A stretch of 64,000 nt of DNA from Falsiroseomonas sp051433195 (GCF_051433195.1 NZ_JBHMFT010000018.1:1-64000); one strand, 5' to 3'. Counted from the stretch's first letter, positions 45,446-53,621 are shown. Translations and numbers: made by a program. Notes: a model not told the origin generated them from the sequence alone.

Positions 45446-45835
45446 ATGGCCACGCTCGGCGGGCGCCTGGTGGCGCTGGAGGCCGGCGCCTGCACCATCG
45501 AGGCGGATTTCAGCCCCGGCCTGACCCAGCATCACGGCCTGTTCCACGCCGGCGTGCTGACAACGCTCGCGGACAACGCCTGCGGCTTTGCCGCGATGAG
45601 CCTGTTGCCGCCCCAGGGACCGGGCGGCGGGGAGGTTCTGAGCGTCGAGTTCAAGTGCAGCTTCCTGCGCCCGGCCCGGGGCGCCACGGCCGTCGCGCGC
45701 GGCCAGGTCCTCAAGCCCGGCCGCACCCTCAGCTTCTGCCGCGCCGATGTCTTCGTGCGGAATGCCGGCGGGTCGGACACGCTGGTTGCCACCATGCTGG
45801 CCACCATGATGGCAGTCTCCCCGGAACGGCGCTGA
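45446..45835 (+). CDS. PaaI-type hotdog thioesterase
   Basis: The ATG-started protein has 129 residues with the hotdog segment HHGLFHAGVLTTLADNACG and a VEFKCSFLRPA strand. It is thought to hydrolyse acyl- or phenylacetyl-type CoA esters. The frame is open further upstream: LEEAVRARVTAAFAAQGF reads just before the ATG and looks like the usual N-terminal helix, but the only start-like codon is CTG 45392, three bases after the ubiE stop. So the true start is uncertain. Confidence 0.8.
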   Translation: MATLGGRLVALEAGACTIEADFSPGLTQHHGLFHAGVLTTLADNACGFAAMSLLPPQGPGGGEVLSVEFKCSFLRPARGATAVARGQVLKPGRTLSFCRADVFVRNAGGSDTLVATMLATMMAVSPERR

Positions 45836-45909
45836 GGCGAAACGAGCCCGTCGGAGGAATTGACGGCGCGCGTCGCCCGGCGAGAGGGCTCGGCTGTATA
45901 CATAAAAAA

Positions 45910-45934
45910 TGCGACAAGTATCAGCATCTTGCCA
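45910..45934. promoter_or_regulatory. Possible activator dyad upstream of the sigma-54 promoter
   Basis: Two inexact half-sites, TGCGACAAGT and the reverse of ATCTTGCCA, flank a six-base centre about 15-40 bases before the -24 element, in an AT-rich stretch. It could bind an enhancer protein, though such sites are usually further upstream. Confidence 0.25.
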
Positions 45935-45946
45935 AAACCATTTCGC

Positions 45947-45963
45947 TTGGCATGCTTCCTGCT
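45947..45963 (+). promoter_or_regulatory. Candidate sigma-54 (-24/-12) promoter of the PEP-CTERM gene
   Basis: The sequence TTGGCATGCTTCCTGCT has GG and GC elements 12 bases apart, the exact sigma-54 spacing and a fair match to TGGCACG-N4-TTGCT. It is 45 bases before the ATG at 46008, giving a leader of about 35 bases. A PrsR-type enhancer-binding protein would be the expected partner and is not in the window. Confidence 0.5.
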
Positions 45964-46007
45964 CTCTCGTGGCTACCCCGAAAGGGGAAACGAGAGGACC
46001 AAACAAG

Positions 46008-46610
46008 ATGAAAACCCCAACGACCTTCCTGGCTGCGACCGTCCTGGCAGCCGGCCTTGCGCTCGCCGCCGGCCCGGCCAAGGCCGCCATCATCTACGCC
46101 GGCAACTTCAGCGGCACCGAGTGCGGCGGCGCGGGTGGCTTCAGCAACTGCTACGCCACCACCACCGGCACGCAGCAGGGCGCCACCCCCGGCGCCTCCC
46201 CCACCGTCTACAAGCGGGAATCCGGCGGCGGGCAGGCCTTCAGCAACAAGTTCCCGACCATCACGGGAAGCGAGTTCGTGGTCAGCCTGAACAACGCGAC
46301 CAACGAACTCAGCTTCACCTACACCCCTGGTGCCAGCGACCCGGAGATCCACTACTTCGCCATCAAGCAGGCGAACGGCTTCGCGCTGTTCTACGACCTG
46401 ACGACGGCGATCACGTCCTTCACCGCCGACCTCGACACCTACTTCCCGGGCAATCCCGGCTTCTCCCACATCACCTTCTTCGACACCAACGGCAGCACCA
46501 CCCCGCCGCCGCCGCCGACCCCGGTGCCGGAGCCCGCGAGCATGGCGCTGTTCGGCGCCGGCCTGCTCGGCCTCGGCCTCGCCCGCCGCCGGCGCCGCCA
46601 GCAGGCGTGA
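46008..46610 (+). CDS. PEP-CTERM exported protein
   Basis: This 200-residue protein has a signal peptide (FLAATVLAAGLALAAGPAKA) and a beta-rich middle. A proline run leads into the exosortase signal VPEPASMALFGAGLLGLGLARRRRR. This C-terminus is cut by exosortase for attachment outside the cell, in species that make exopolysaccharide. GAGAGGA precedes ATG 46008. No exosortase gene is in this window. The two Cys in the GTECGGAGGFSNCY segment may form a disulfide. Confidence 0.9.
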   Translation: MKTPTTFLAATVLAAGLALAAGPAKAAIIYAGNFSGTECGGAGGFSNCYATTTGTQQGATPGASPTVYKRESGGGQAFSNKFPTITGSEFVVSLNNATNELSFTYTPGASDPEIHYFAIKQANGFALFYDLTTAITSFTADLDTYFPGNPGFSHITFFDTNGSTTPPPPPTPVPEPASMALFGAGLLGLGLARRRRRQQA

Positions 46611-46618
46611 TGCCAGAC

Positions 46619-46641
46619 GCATGAAGGGTTCACCTTCATGC
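46619..46641 (+). terminator. Hairpin after the PEP-CTERM gene
   Basis: GCATGAAGG-GTTCA-CCTTCATGC is a perfect nine-base stem with a five-base loop, eight bases after the stop. It lacks a T-tract, followed by TCCCC. Confidence 0.55.
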
Positions 46642-46649
46642 TCCCCGGC

Positions 46650-46724
46650 GCCGGATCCCCAGTCGCCGGATCCTCGGTCGCCGGATCCTCGGTCGCCGGA
46701 TCCTCGGTCGCCGGACCCTTGGTC
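46650..46724 (+). repeat. Five-copy 15-bp tandem repeat
   Basis: Units of GCCGGATCCTCGGTC begin at 46650, 46665, 46680, 46695 and 46710; three are identical and the end units differ by a few bases. It starts nine bases after the hairpin following the PEP-CTERM gene and ends 156 bases before the acs start. In-frame reading gives a PDPRS repeat, but no start and no domain support it as a gene. Confidence 0.8.
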
Positions 46725-46880
46725 GCGGGGCACGCGCTGGATTCGCGGCAGGGGCGGCGGCGGCCATTCGGCCGTTCGCCGGCCCCTGCCGGTTGACGCA
46801 TCTCATGGCCGCGTGCCCCATTCAGGTCCTATCAACCGGCCAGCACGCCGGAACGAGACGTGACGAGCTGGGGGACGCGC

Positions 46881-48827
46881 ATGACCGAAACCACCTTGAT
46901 CGCCGTGAAGCCCGAGATCGCTTCGCGGGCCCATGTCGATGCCGCCGGCTACCAGGCGATGTTCGAGGCCGCCGCGCGCGACCCCGATGCCTTCTGGGCG
47001 CGCGAGGCGCAGGACCGCATCGCCTGGATGCGGGCGCCGACGGTCATCAAGAACACGGATTTCGGCGCCGCATCCGGCCAGGTCTCGATCAAGTGGTTCG
47101 AGGACGGTGTGCTCAACGCCTCCGTCTCCTGCCTCGACCGGCATTTGGCCACGCGCGGCGACCAGGTGGCGATCATCTGGGAGGGGGATGATCCCAGCAG
47201 CGATGCCAAGGTCACCTACCGGGAGTTGCACGGGCGCGTCTGCCAGTTGGCGAATGCGATGCGCGGCCTGGGCGTCGCCAAGGGCGACCGGGTCTGCATC
47301 TACCTGCCGATGATCGTCGAGGCCGCGGTCGCCATGCTCGCCTGCGCCCGCATCGGCGCGGTGCATTCCATCGTCTTCGGCGGCTTCTCGCCGGACAGCC
47401 TGGCCTCGCGCATCCAGGATTCGGAATGCACGATGCTGATCACGGCGGATGAGGGCCGCCGCGGCGGCCGCCGCGTGCCGCTGAAGGCCAATGCGGACGA
47501 GGCGCTGAAGACCTGCCCCTCCATCCGGCACGTCATCGTCGCCCGCAACACCGGCGGCAGCGTGGCGATGCAGGACGGCCGCGACCACTGGTGGTCGGAG
47601 GCCTGCGACAGCCAGGCGCGCGATGCGGCACCGGAGCCGATGGGGGCGGAGGACCCGCTGTTCATCCTGTATACCAGCGGCAGCACCGGCAAGCCGAAGG
47701 GCGTGCTGCACACCACCGGCGGCTACATGGTCTGGGCGTCCTTCACCCACCAGAACGTCTTCGACTACCGCGACGGCGAGATCTACTGGTGCACCGCCGA
47801 TGTCGGCTGGGTGACCGGCCACACCTACATCGTCTATGGCCCGCTCGCGAACGGCGCCACCACGCTGATGTTCGAGGGGGTGCCGAACTACCCCACCGTG
47901 TCGCGGTTCTGGGAGGTGGTGGACAAGCACCAGGTCAACATCTTCTACACCGCCCCCACCGCCATCCGCGCCCTGATGCGGGACGGCGAGGCGCCGGTGA
48001 AGAAGACGTCACGAGCTTCGCTGCGCATCCTCGGGTCGGTAGGCGAACCCATCAATCCCGAGGCCTGGCTATGGTATTATCGCAACGTCGGCGATGAGCG
48101 CTGCCCGGTGGTGGATACCTGGTGGCAGACGGAGACCGGCGGAATCCTGATCAGCCCGCTGCCCGGCGCCATCGCCCAGAAGCCAGGCTCCGCCACACTG
48201 CCGCTGCCCGGCGTGCAGCCGGCGCTGGTGGACAACGAGGGCAACCTTCTGGACGGCGCCACCGAAGGCAATCTGGTGATCCTGGATAGCTGGCCGGGCC
48301 AGATGCGCACGGTCTATGGCGACCATGAACGCTTCCAGCAGACCTACTTCTCCACCTTCCCCGGCAAGTATTTCACCGGCGACGGCGCCCGGCGGGATGC
48401 CGATGGCTACTGGTGGATCACCGGGCGCGTCGACGACGTCATCAACGTCGCCGGGCACCGGATGGGTACGGCGGAGGTGGAATCCGCGCTGGTGGCGCAT
48501 CCGAAGGTGGCGGAGGCCGCCGTGGTCGGCATGCCGCACGACATCAAGGGCCAGGGCATCTACGCCTATGTCACGCTGAAGACCGGCGAGGAGCCGACCG
48601 AGGCGCTGCGCCGCGAACTCGTCGCCTGGGTGCGCAAGGAGATCGGACCGATCGCCTCCCCGGATGCGATCCAGTGGGCGCCGGGCCTGCCGAAGACGCG
48701 CTCCGGCAAGATCATGCGCCGCATCCTGCGCAAGATCGCGGCCAACGAGACGGAGGCGCTGGGGGATACCTCGACGCTGGCGGACCCTGGGGTGGTGCAG
48801 GATCTGGTGGACAACCGGATCCGGTAG
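46881..48827 (+). CDS. acs: Acetyl-CoA synthetase
   Basis: This 648-residue enzyme has the AMP-binding motif YTSGSTGKPKG and VDTWWQTETGG. The Acs end block is VINVAGHRMGTAEVE, and the regulatory lysine Lys610 sits in RSGKIMRR, the usual acetylation site. It makes acetyl-CoA from acetate, ATP and CoA. ATG 46881 is preferred over GTG 46860. The gene lies downstream of a PEP-CTERM gene and a tandem repeat, so it probably has its own promoter. Confidence 0.94.
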   Translation: MTETTLIAVKPEIASRAHVDAAGYQAMFEAAARDPDAFWAREAQDRIAWMRAPTVIKNTDFGAASGQVSIKWFEDGVLNASVSCLDRHLATRGDQVAIIWEGDDPSSDAKVTYRELHGRVCQLANAMRGLGVAKGDRVCIYLPMIVEAAVAMLACARIGAVHSIVFGGFSPDSLASRIQDSECTMLITADEGRRGGRRVPLKANADEALKTCPSIRHVIVARNTGGSVAMQDGRDHWWSEACDSQARDAAPEPMGAEDPLFILYTSGSTGKPKGVLHTTGGYMVWASFTHQNVFDYRDGEIYWCTADVGWVTGHTYIVYGPLANGATTLMFEGVPNYPTVSRFWEVVDKHQVNIFYTAPTAIRALMRDGEAPVKKTSRASLRILGSVGEPINPEAWLWYYRNVGDERCPVVDTWWQTETGGILISPLPGAIAQKPGSATLPLPGVQPALVDNEGNLLDGATEGNLVILDSWPGQMRTVYGDHERFQQTYFSTFPGKYFTGDGARRDADGYWWITGRVDDVINVAGHRMGTAEVESALVAHPKVAEAAVVGMPHDIKGQGIYAYVTLKTGEEPTEALRRELVAWVRKEIGPIASPDAIQWAPGLPKTRSGKIMRRILRKIAANETEALGDTSTLADPGVVQDLVDNRIR

Positions 48828-48837
48828 TCTGCGCAGG

Positions 48838-48879
48838 CCCCCCTCACCCAACCCTCTCCCCCTGGAGGGGGAGAGGGCT
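48838..48879 (+). repeat. GC-rich palindromic repeat, copy b
   Basis: CCCCCTCACCCAA precedes CCCTCTCCCCC-TGGA-GGGGGAGAGGG (11-base arms). It lies between the convergent acs and EAL gene ends; the EAL stop begins inside its last bases. Confidence 0.8.
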
Positions 48880-49588
48880 AGCCTGGCACCACGGGCACGG
48901 GAAGCACGCCGAGGGCGGGGCGGGCGAACAGGAAGCCCTGCATCGCCCGCACGCCGAGGCCGCGCAGCGCGGCGAGTTCGCCCGGCGTCTCGATGCCCTC
49001 CACCACCGGCACCATGCCGAAGGCGCGCAACTGTTCCAGCGTCTGGCGCACCCGCTCCAGCCGCTCAGGGTCCTGGTCCAGGCCCATGATGACCTCCCGC
49101 GCGATCTTGGCACCGTCCGGCCGCCAGACCAGCAGCAGCGGGATGCGGGCATGGCCGGTGCCGACATCGTCGAGCGCGATGCGCAGGCCGCGCCGCTGCA
49201 GCGCGGCCAGCGTCGCGGCCAGCGCCTGCGGGTCCTCCACCGGCTCCATCTCGCTGATCTCGAAGACCAGGCGGTCGGTCGGGAAGCCCATGGCCTCGGC
49301 ATCCGCCACGGTGCGGGAGGCGCAGCAGGCCGGGTCCCCCATGCAGCCGGGGAAGATGTTCAGGGTGAGGGAAGCCGGGGTCTCGGGCAGGCCGAGGCGC
49401 AGCGCCTCCGCCATCGCGCCGCGGCGGATCTCGGCGTCGAACAGGTAGCGTTGCGCCTCCGGCACCGCGGCCAGCACGCTGTGCGCGGATTGGCCCTGCG
49501 GACCGCGCACCAGCGCTTCCTGCGCCAGGGTCATCCCGGTCTCGACGTCGACGATGGGCTGGAAGGCGATGGCGAAGGGCGGGTTCAC
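48878..49588 (-). CDS. EAL-domain (cyclic-di-GMP phosphodiesterase-like) protein
   Basis: A stand-alone EAL domain of about 236 residues. Catalytic features are kept: EALVRG (the EAL Glu), NIFPG, FEISEME, LDDVGTG, the Lys in AKIAREV, VEGIET and MQGFLFARP. It would hydrolyse cyclic-di-GMP to pGpG in the cytoplasm. There is no GGDEF or sensor domain. The start is uncertain: GTG 49588 begins the domain, while an in-frame ATG at 49699 would nearly abut the divergent MFS gene. The stop lies at the edge of the palindromic repeat. Confidence 0.82.
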   Translation of the reverse strand: MNPPFAIAFQPIVDVETGMTLAQEALVRGPQGQSAHSVLAAVPEAQRYLFDAEIRRGAMAEALRLGLPETPASLTLNIFPGCMGDPACCASRTVADAEAMGFPTDRLVFEISEMEPVEDPQALAATLAALQRRGLRIALDDVGTGHARIPLLLVWRPDGAKIAREVIMGLDQDPERLERVRQTLEQLRAFGMVPVVEGIETPGELAALRGLGVRAMQGFLFARPALGVLPVPVVPG

Positions 49589-49707
49589 GGCAAGCCCATG
49601 GGCGGGAATCCTGCGAGGCCCTGAAGCTTGGCCACAAATGGCGGCGCGGCGCCAGCACCCGGCGGTGGTGTTGCAACGGCCGGTTTTGCAACGCAGCATC
49701 GGCCGGC

Positions 49708-50907
49708 ATGGCCCCTCCCCCTGACGCGCACCGAACCGAACCTCAGCCCGGGGAGGCCGGGCAGACGCGCCAGTTGATCCTGGTGCTGGGGCTGGCCTGC
49801 CTCGCCTCCGTCGTCGCGATGCGGGCCTTCGACCCGCTGGTGGGCGTGCTGGCCCTGGAATTCGAGACCTCGCCGGCCTCCATCGCTCTGCTGTCCACCG
49901 CCTTCGCCCTGCCCTACGCGCTGGTGCAGCCGGTGCTCGGGCCGCTCGGCGATGCGGCGGGCAAGCGGCGCGTCATCCGCATCTGCCTGGTCGCCATGGC
50001 GGTGGCGCTGGCGGTGGCGGCGCTGGCGCCGGGCCTCACCTCCCTTACCGTGCTGCGGGTGCTGGCCGGCGCCGCGGCGGGCGGCATCTTCCCGCTCGCC
50101 ATCGCCGCCATCGGCGACCAGGTGCCGATCGAGCGCCGCCAGGTGGCGCTGTCCCGCCTTCTGGTCGCGGGGCTGACCGGCAGCGCCGGCGGCGGGCTGA
50201 TGGCGGCGCTGCTGGAGCCGCATATCGGCTGGCGTGGCGTGACCCTGGTCTGCGCCGCCATCGCGCTCGCCGGCCTGCCCCTGCTGCGCGACCGGAAAGG
50301 CACCCGCCCGCCGCCCGGCCGGCGCTTCGACGTGGTGGAGGCGGCGCGCCGCTACCGGCAGATCCTCGGCCTGTCCGCCGCGCGGGTGCTGTATGCCAGC
50401 GTCTTCGTCGAGGGCACGCTGATCTTCGGCGTCTTCCCCTTCATCGCGCCGACCCTGGTCGAGCGTGGCCATGGCGGCGCGGCGGAGGCGGGGCTGGCGA
50501 TCTCCGCCTTCGCCATCGGGGGCTTCGTCTTCGCGGCGCTGGCGGGGTGGATGGTGCGGCACCTCGGCCAGAAGCGGATGATGCGGATGGGCGGCGTGCT
50601 GGCGGCACTCGGCATGCTGGCGCAGGCGCTGGCGCCTTCGGCCTGGGTGCTGGTGGCGGGCTGCCTGCCGCTCGGGCTCGGCTTCTACATGATGCACAGC
50701 TCCATCCAGACCCGGGTGACGGAGGTGGCGCCGGGTGCGCGCGGCAGCGCCGTGTCGCTGCACACCTTCAGCTTCTTCCTCGGCCAGTCGCTGGGGCCGG
50801 CGCTGATGGCGCTGGGGCGGGGGACGGTGGGGCCGGAATGGGCCATGGGGCTGTCTGGCGCGGGGCTGCTCGGCCTCGGCTTCTGGCTGGCACGCGGGCG
50901 CCGTTGA
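49708..50907 (+). CDS. Major facilitator superfamily transporter
   Basis: This 399-residue protein has about twelve hydrophobic segments and the MFS A-loop GPLGDAAGKRRVI between segments 2 and 3. A second, weaker copy sits mid-protein (GWMVRHLGQKRMM). It is probably a drug or small-solute exporter; the substrate is unknown. The gene is divergent from the EAL gene and converges on the DUF1674 gene. Confidence 0.85.
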   Translation: MAPPPDAHRTEPQPGEAGQTRQLILVLGLACLASVVAMRAFDPLVGVLALEFETSPASIALLSTAFALPYALVQPVLGPLGDAAGKRRVIRICLVAMAVALAVAALAPGLTSLTVLRVLAGAAAGGIFPLAIAAIGDQVPIERRQVALSRLLVAGLTGSAGGGLMAALLEPHIGWRGVTLVCAAIALAGLPLLRDRKGTRPPPGRRFDVVEAARRYRQILGLSAARVLYASVFVEGTLIFGVFPFIAPTLVERGHGGAAEAGLAISAFAIGGFVFAALAGWMVRHLGQKRMMRMGGVLAALGMLAQALAPSAWVLVAGCLPLGLGFYMMHSSIQTRVTEVAPGARGSAVSLHTFSFFLGQSLGPALMALGRGTVGPEWAMGLSGAGLLGLGFWLARGRR

Positions 50908-51062
50908 CCGCCGCTGCCACCGTCCTGGTTCGCGATTCGCCCCCGCAGCGGAACGCAGGGTGAATCAAGGCCGGTGGCGCGCCAATCCCGCCAAACGGAT
51001 TCAACGCGTTGGTCCGAGTCGCCGGAACGAATCGCTGACTCCGCGAAGTTGTTCTCTGGCCA

Positions 51063-51079
51063 CAAGCCCTGGGGGCTTG
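51063..51079. terminator. Hairpin between the MFS and DUF1674 ends
   Basis: CAAGCCC-TGG-GGGCTTG is a perfect seven-base stem with a three-base loop in the 227-base gap between convergent genes. It may serve both directions. Confidence 0.45.
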
Positions 51080-51134
51080 CGGCGCGGGCAGCCACAAGCG
51101 TGTTCCGCCCGGGCCGCCCGATTCGGGAAATGCC

Positions 51135-51452
51135 TCAGAAGTCGGTCACGCGGCCCTTCTGTTCCCAGTCGCCGTAGCGTGTCGGCTCCGGCCCCTTCGG
51201 CCCGCCGATCTCCGGCGGCAGCGCCATGCGCACCGGCTTCTCGGCCGGCGGGTCACCGATCGGCGTCGGCGGCTTGTCGCCGGGCAGCGGCGGTTCCTGG
51301 TCCGGCGGCGGCTGGATCGGCGCCGGATCGGGCTCCGGCACGCCGGGGGGAACCCCGGGGGGTTCGGAGGGCGGCAGGGGCACCTGCTGGGCCGATGTGA
51401 TCGGCGGGACGGCTGTCCCACCCTGGTGATTCGCGTTGCTCATTCCCCACAT
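51135..51452 (-). CDS. DUF1674 (SDHAF4-like) protein with Pro-rich N-terminus
   Basis: This 105-residue protein ends in the DUF1674 signature GGPKGPEPTRYGDWEQ followed by KGRVTDF. That signature is shared with the eukaryotic succinate dehydrogenase assembly factor SDHAF4. Before it lies a roughly 65-residue Pro/Gly/Glu-rich arm, which is longer than usual for the family. GGAGG six bases before ATG 51452 supports the start; ATG 51443 also fits. It is divergent from htpX, a common neighbour of DUF1674 genes in alphaproteobacteria. A role in flavinating or maturing SdhA is inferred only by family. Confidence 0.75.
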   Translation of the reverse strand: MWGMSNANHQGGTAVPPITSAQQVPLPPSEPPGVPPGVPEPDPAPIQPPPDQEPPLPGDKPPTPIGDPPAEKPVRMALPPEIGGPKGPEPTRYGDWEQKGRVTDF

Positions 51453-51533
51453 GTAGGGCCTCCTCGGCTGTGCAGGAGGGTTCTCAACGCAGCCGCAAGG
51501 CATTCGATCACGGATCAGGAGGATCGCGGCGGA

Positions 51534-52523
51534 ATGAGCGGGTATCTGCGGACGGCGGTGCTGCTGGCGGGGCTGACCGCCCTGTTCGTCGGCGTCGGCT
51601 ACGTCATCGGCGGGCAGCAGGGCATGGTCATCGCCTTCCTGTTCGCCTGCGGCACCAATCTTTTCGCCTGGTGGAACAGCGACAGGATGGTGCTGCGCAT
51701 GCACAACGCGCAGCCGATCGGCCCGGCTGACGCGCCGCGGCTGTTCGAGATGACCCAGGCGCTGGCCAACCGCGCCGGCCTGCCGATGCCGGCGCTGTAC
51801 GTCATCCATGAGGACCAGCCCAACGCCTTCGCCACCGGCCGCAGCCCGGAACGCGCCGCGGTCGCGGTGAACACCGGCCTGCTGGACATGATGCCGGAAC
51901 GCGAGGTTGCGGGCGTGATCGCGCATGAGCTGGCGCATATCAGGAATCGCGACACGCTGATCATGACCATGACGGCGACCATCGCGGGCGCCATCGGCAT
52001 GCTGGCGCAATTCGGCTTCCTGTTCGGCCGCGGCGACACGCGGCAGAACCCGCTGGGCCCGATCGGTGCCATCCTGATGATGGTGCTGGCGCCGCTGGCC
52101 GCGATGGTGGTGCAGATGGCGATCAGCCGGTCCCGCGAATACGAGGCGGACCGCATCGGCGCCGAGATCGCGGGCGACCCGGAAGGCCTGGCCGGCGCGC
52201 TGCTGCGGCTGGAGGGCTATAAGCAGGGAAGGGTGAACCAGGCGGCGGAGGCCAATCCCGCCACCGCCCACATGTTCATCATCAACCCGCTGTCGGGCCT
52301 GCGGATGGATGGGCTGTTCTCCACCCACCCGAAGACGGAAAACCGCGTCGCCGCGCTGCGGGCGCTGGGTGGCGGCGGCCTGCGGCCGCCCGTCTCCGGG
52401 CCGGGTGCGCGGCCGATGCCGGCCGCCACGGGGTCCGGTCCCTGGTCGGGGGGACCGTCCGGCCCGTGGGCCGGCGGCAGGCGCGCCGCGGCGCCACAGC
52501 GCCGCAACCCCTGGGGTCGCTAG
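51534..52523 (+). CDS. htpX: Membrane zinc metalloprotease HtpX
   Basis: This 329-residue protein has two N-terminal membrane segments. The zinc site H131-E132-x-x-H135 lies in AHELAHIRNRD, and the third ligand Glu in SREYEADRIG. Two further hydrophobic stretches separate these. The last 60 residues are Gly/Pro-rich. It degrades misfolded inner-membrane proteins under heat or envelope stress. AGGAGG lies about 11 bases before ATG 51534. Its stop and that of the converging regulator share the palindrome CTAG. Confidence 0.93.
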   Translation: MSGYLRTAVLLAGLTALFVGVGYVIGGQQGMVIAFLFACGTNLFAWWNSDRMVLRMHNAQPIGPADAPRLFEMTQALANRAGLPMPALYVIHEDQPNAFATGRSPERAAVAVNTGLLDMMPEREVAGVIAHELAHIRNRDTLIMTMTATIAGAIGMLAQFGFLFGRGDTRQNPLGPIGAILMMVLAPLAAMVVQMAISRSREYEADRIGAEIAGDPEGLAGALLRLEGYKQGRVNQAAEANPATAHMFIINPLSGLRMDGLFSTHPKTENRVAALRALGGGGLRPPVSGPGARPMPAATGSGPWSGGPSGPWAGGRRAAAPQRRNPWGR

Positions 52524-53239
52524 GCGGCCTGGGCGCGGCCCGCGGTCGGGTCCAGGCGGTAGCCGCCGCCCTCGGTCACCAGCAGCCGGGCGTTGGTAGG
52601 GTCCGGCTCGATCTTCTGGCGCAGGCGGTAGATGTGGGTCTCGAGCGTGTGCGTGGTGACGGCGCTGTTGTAGCCCCACACCTCGTTCAGCAGGATCTGC
52701 CGCCCGACCGGACGGCCGCCGGCGCGGTACAGGTACTTCAGGATCGCGGCTTCCTTTTCCGTCAGCCGGATCTTGCGGTTGCGCGCCGCGTCCAGAAGCA
52801 GCTTGGCGGAGGGCCGGAAGGTGTAGGGGCCAACGCTGAACACCGCGTCCTCGGAGTTGTCGAACACCCGAAGCTGCGCCCGCAACCGCGCCATCAGCTC
52901 CGAGACCCGGAACGGCTTGGCGATGTAGTCGTTGGCCCCGGAATCGAGGCCGCGGACGATATCCTGCTCGGCATCGGCGCCGGTCAGCATCAGGATCGGC
53001 ATCCGCAGTCCCTGCTTGCGCAGCTTGGCGCAGAGGTCACGGCCGTCGCCGTCCGGCAGGCCGATATCCAGGACGATGGCATCGAAGCGGGAATCCTCGG
53101 CGGACAGCCGCGCCAGCGCATCAGCGGCGGTTCCCGCTTCAGTTGCGACGAACTCTCCGTCATGAGCCAATTGTTCCGCCAGCGTCTGCCGGAGGGCCTC
53201 GTCGTCGTCCACGACGAGGATGGGGCGTGGACCGGCCAT
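52520..53239 (-). CDS. OmpR/PhoB-type response regulator
   Basis: This 239-residue protein has a receiver (phospho-acceptor Asp58 in VLDIGLPDGDG, Lys in AKPFR). The winged helix-turn-helix is around LTEKEAAILKYLYRAGG and THTLETHIYRLRQKIE. It has no kinase gene beside it, so its partner is elsewhere. GGGAG lies before ATG 53239. Targets cannot be told, although the orphan setting resembles envelope-stress regulators such as CenR. Confidence 0.9.
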   Translation of the reverse strand: MAGPRPILVVDDDEALRQTLAEQLAHDGEFVATEAGTAADALARLSAEDSRFDAIVLDIGLPDGDGRDLCAKLRKQGLRMPILMLTGADAEQDIVRGLDSGANDYIAKPFRVSELMARLRAQLRVFDNSEDAVFSVGPYTFRPSAKLLLDAARNRKIRLTEKEAAILKYLYRAGGRPVGRQILLNEVWGYNSAVTTHTLETHIYRLRQKIEPDPTNARLLVTEGGGYRLDPTAGRAQAA

Positions 53240-53621
53240 GGTAGCTCCCGTATCTGTGAGGCACCGTGACAACGGGGCCGAAGCTGATCGGTTTCACGAC
53301 TCCGTGCCATCAACATCGAAATTAATGACGAGGCGGACCGATTTCGCAACTGATTGTGCCTTATCATTTGCGTGAGGAGCAAGCCTTCTGGCGCCAGATC
53401 CGTGTCAGGATACTTCACCGACCTCATGAATCAGACTGGTTCGGGGCCAGTTGCCGGGCCGGCCGTGATCCCGGCGAAGGGCCTTCCGATGCGTCGTCAC
53501 GGAACGTTCTTCCGGAACGAGCCGGTTTTCTTCCGGCGGGCCCCCTGTCAAACGCCATGGGCGCGCCACATTCGGGCCTACCAATGGCTTCGTCACCGAA
53601 CGCCGGAAACACACGGGAACC
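53240..53621. other. Gap between response regulator and ribA (382 bp)
   Basis: This holds the divergent promoters. Two hairpins lie at 53505-53519 (CGTTC-TTCCG-GAACG) and 53521-53537 (GCCGG-TTTTCTT-CCGGC), 85-117 bases before the ribA ATG. I searched for the conserved pieces of an FMN riboswitch and did not find them. No small gene was supported. Confidence 0.45.

Noticed and set aside
46650..46724. Possible CRISPR array
   Set aside because: The 15-bp units are contiguous with no spacers and no cas genes are present.
46621..46863. Small gene coding PDPRS repeats
   Set aside because: The frame only reads the minisatellite; there is no ribosome-binding site or neighbour support.
53240..53621. 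FMN riboswitch before ribA
   Set aside because: The conserved RFN element pieces could not be found by eye; only simple hairpins are present.
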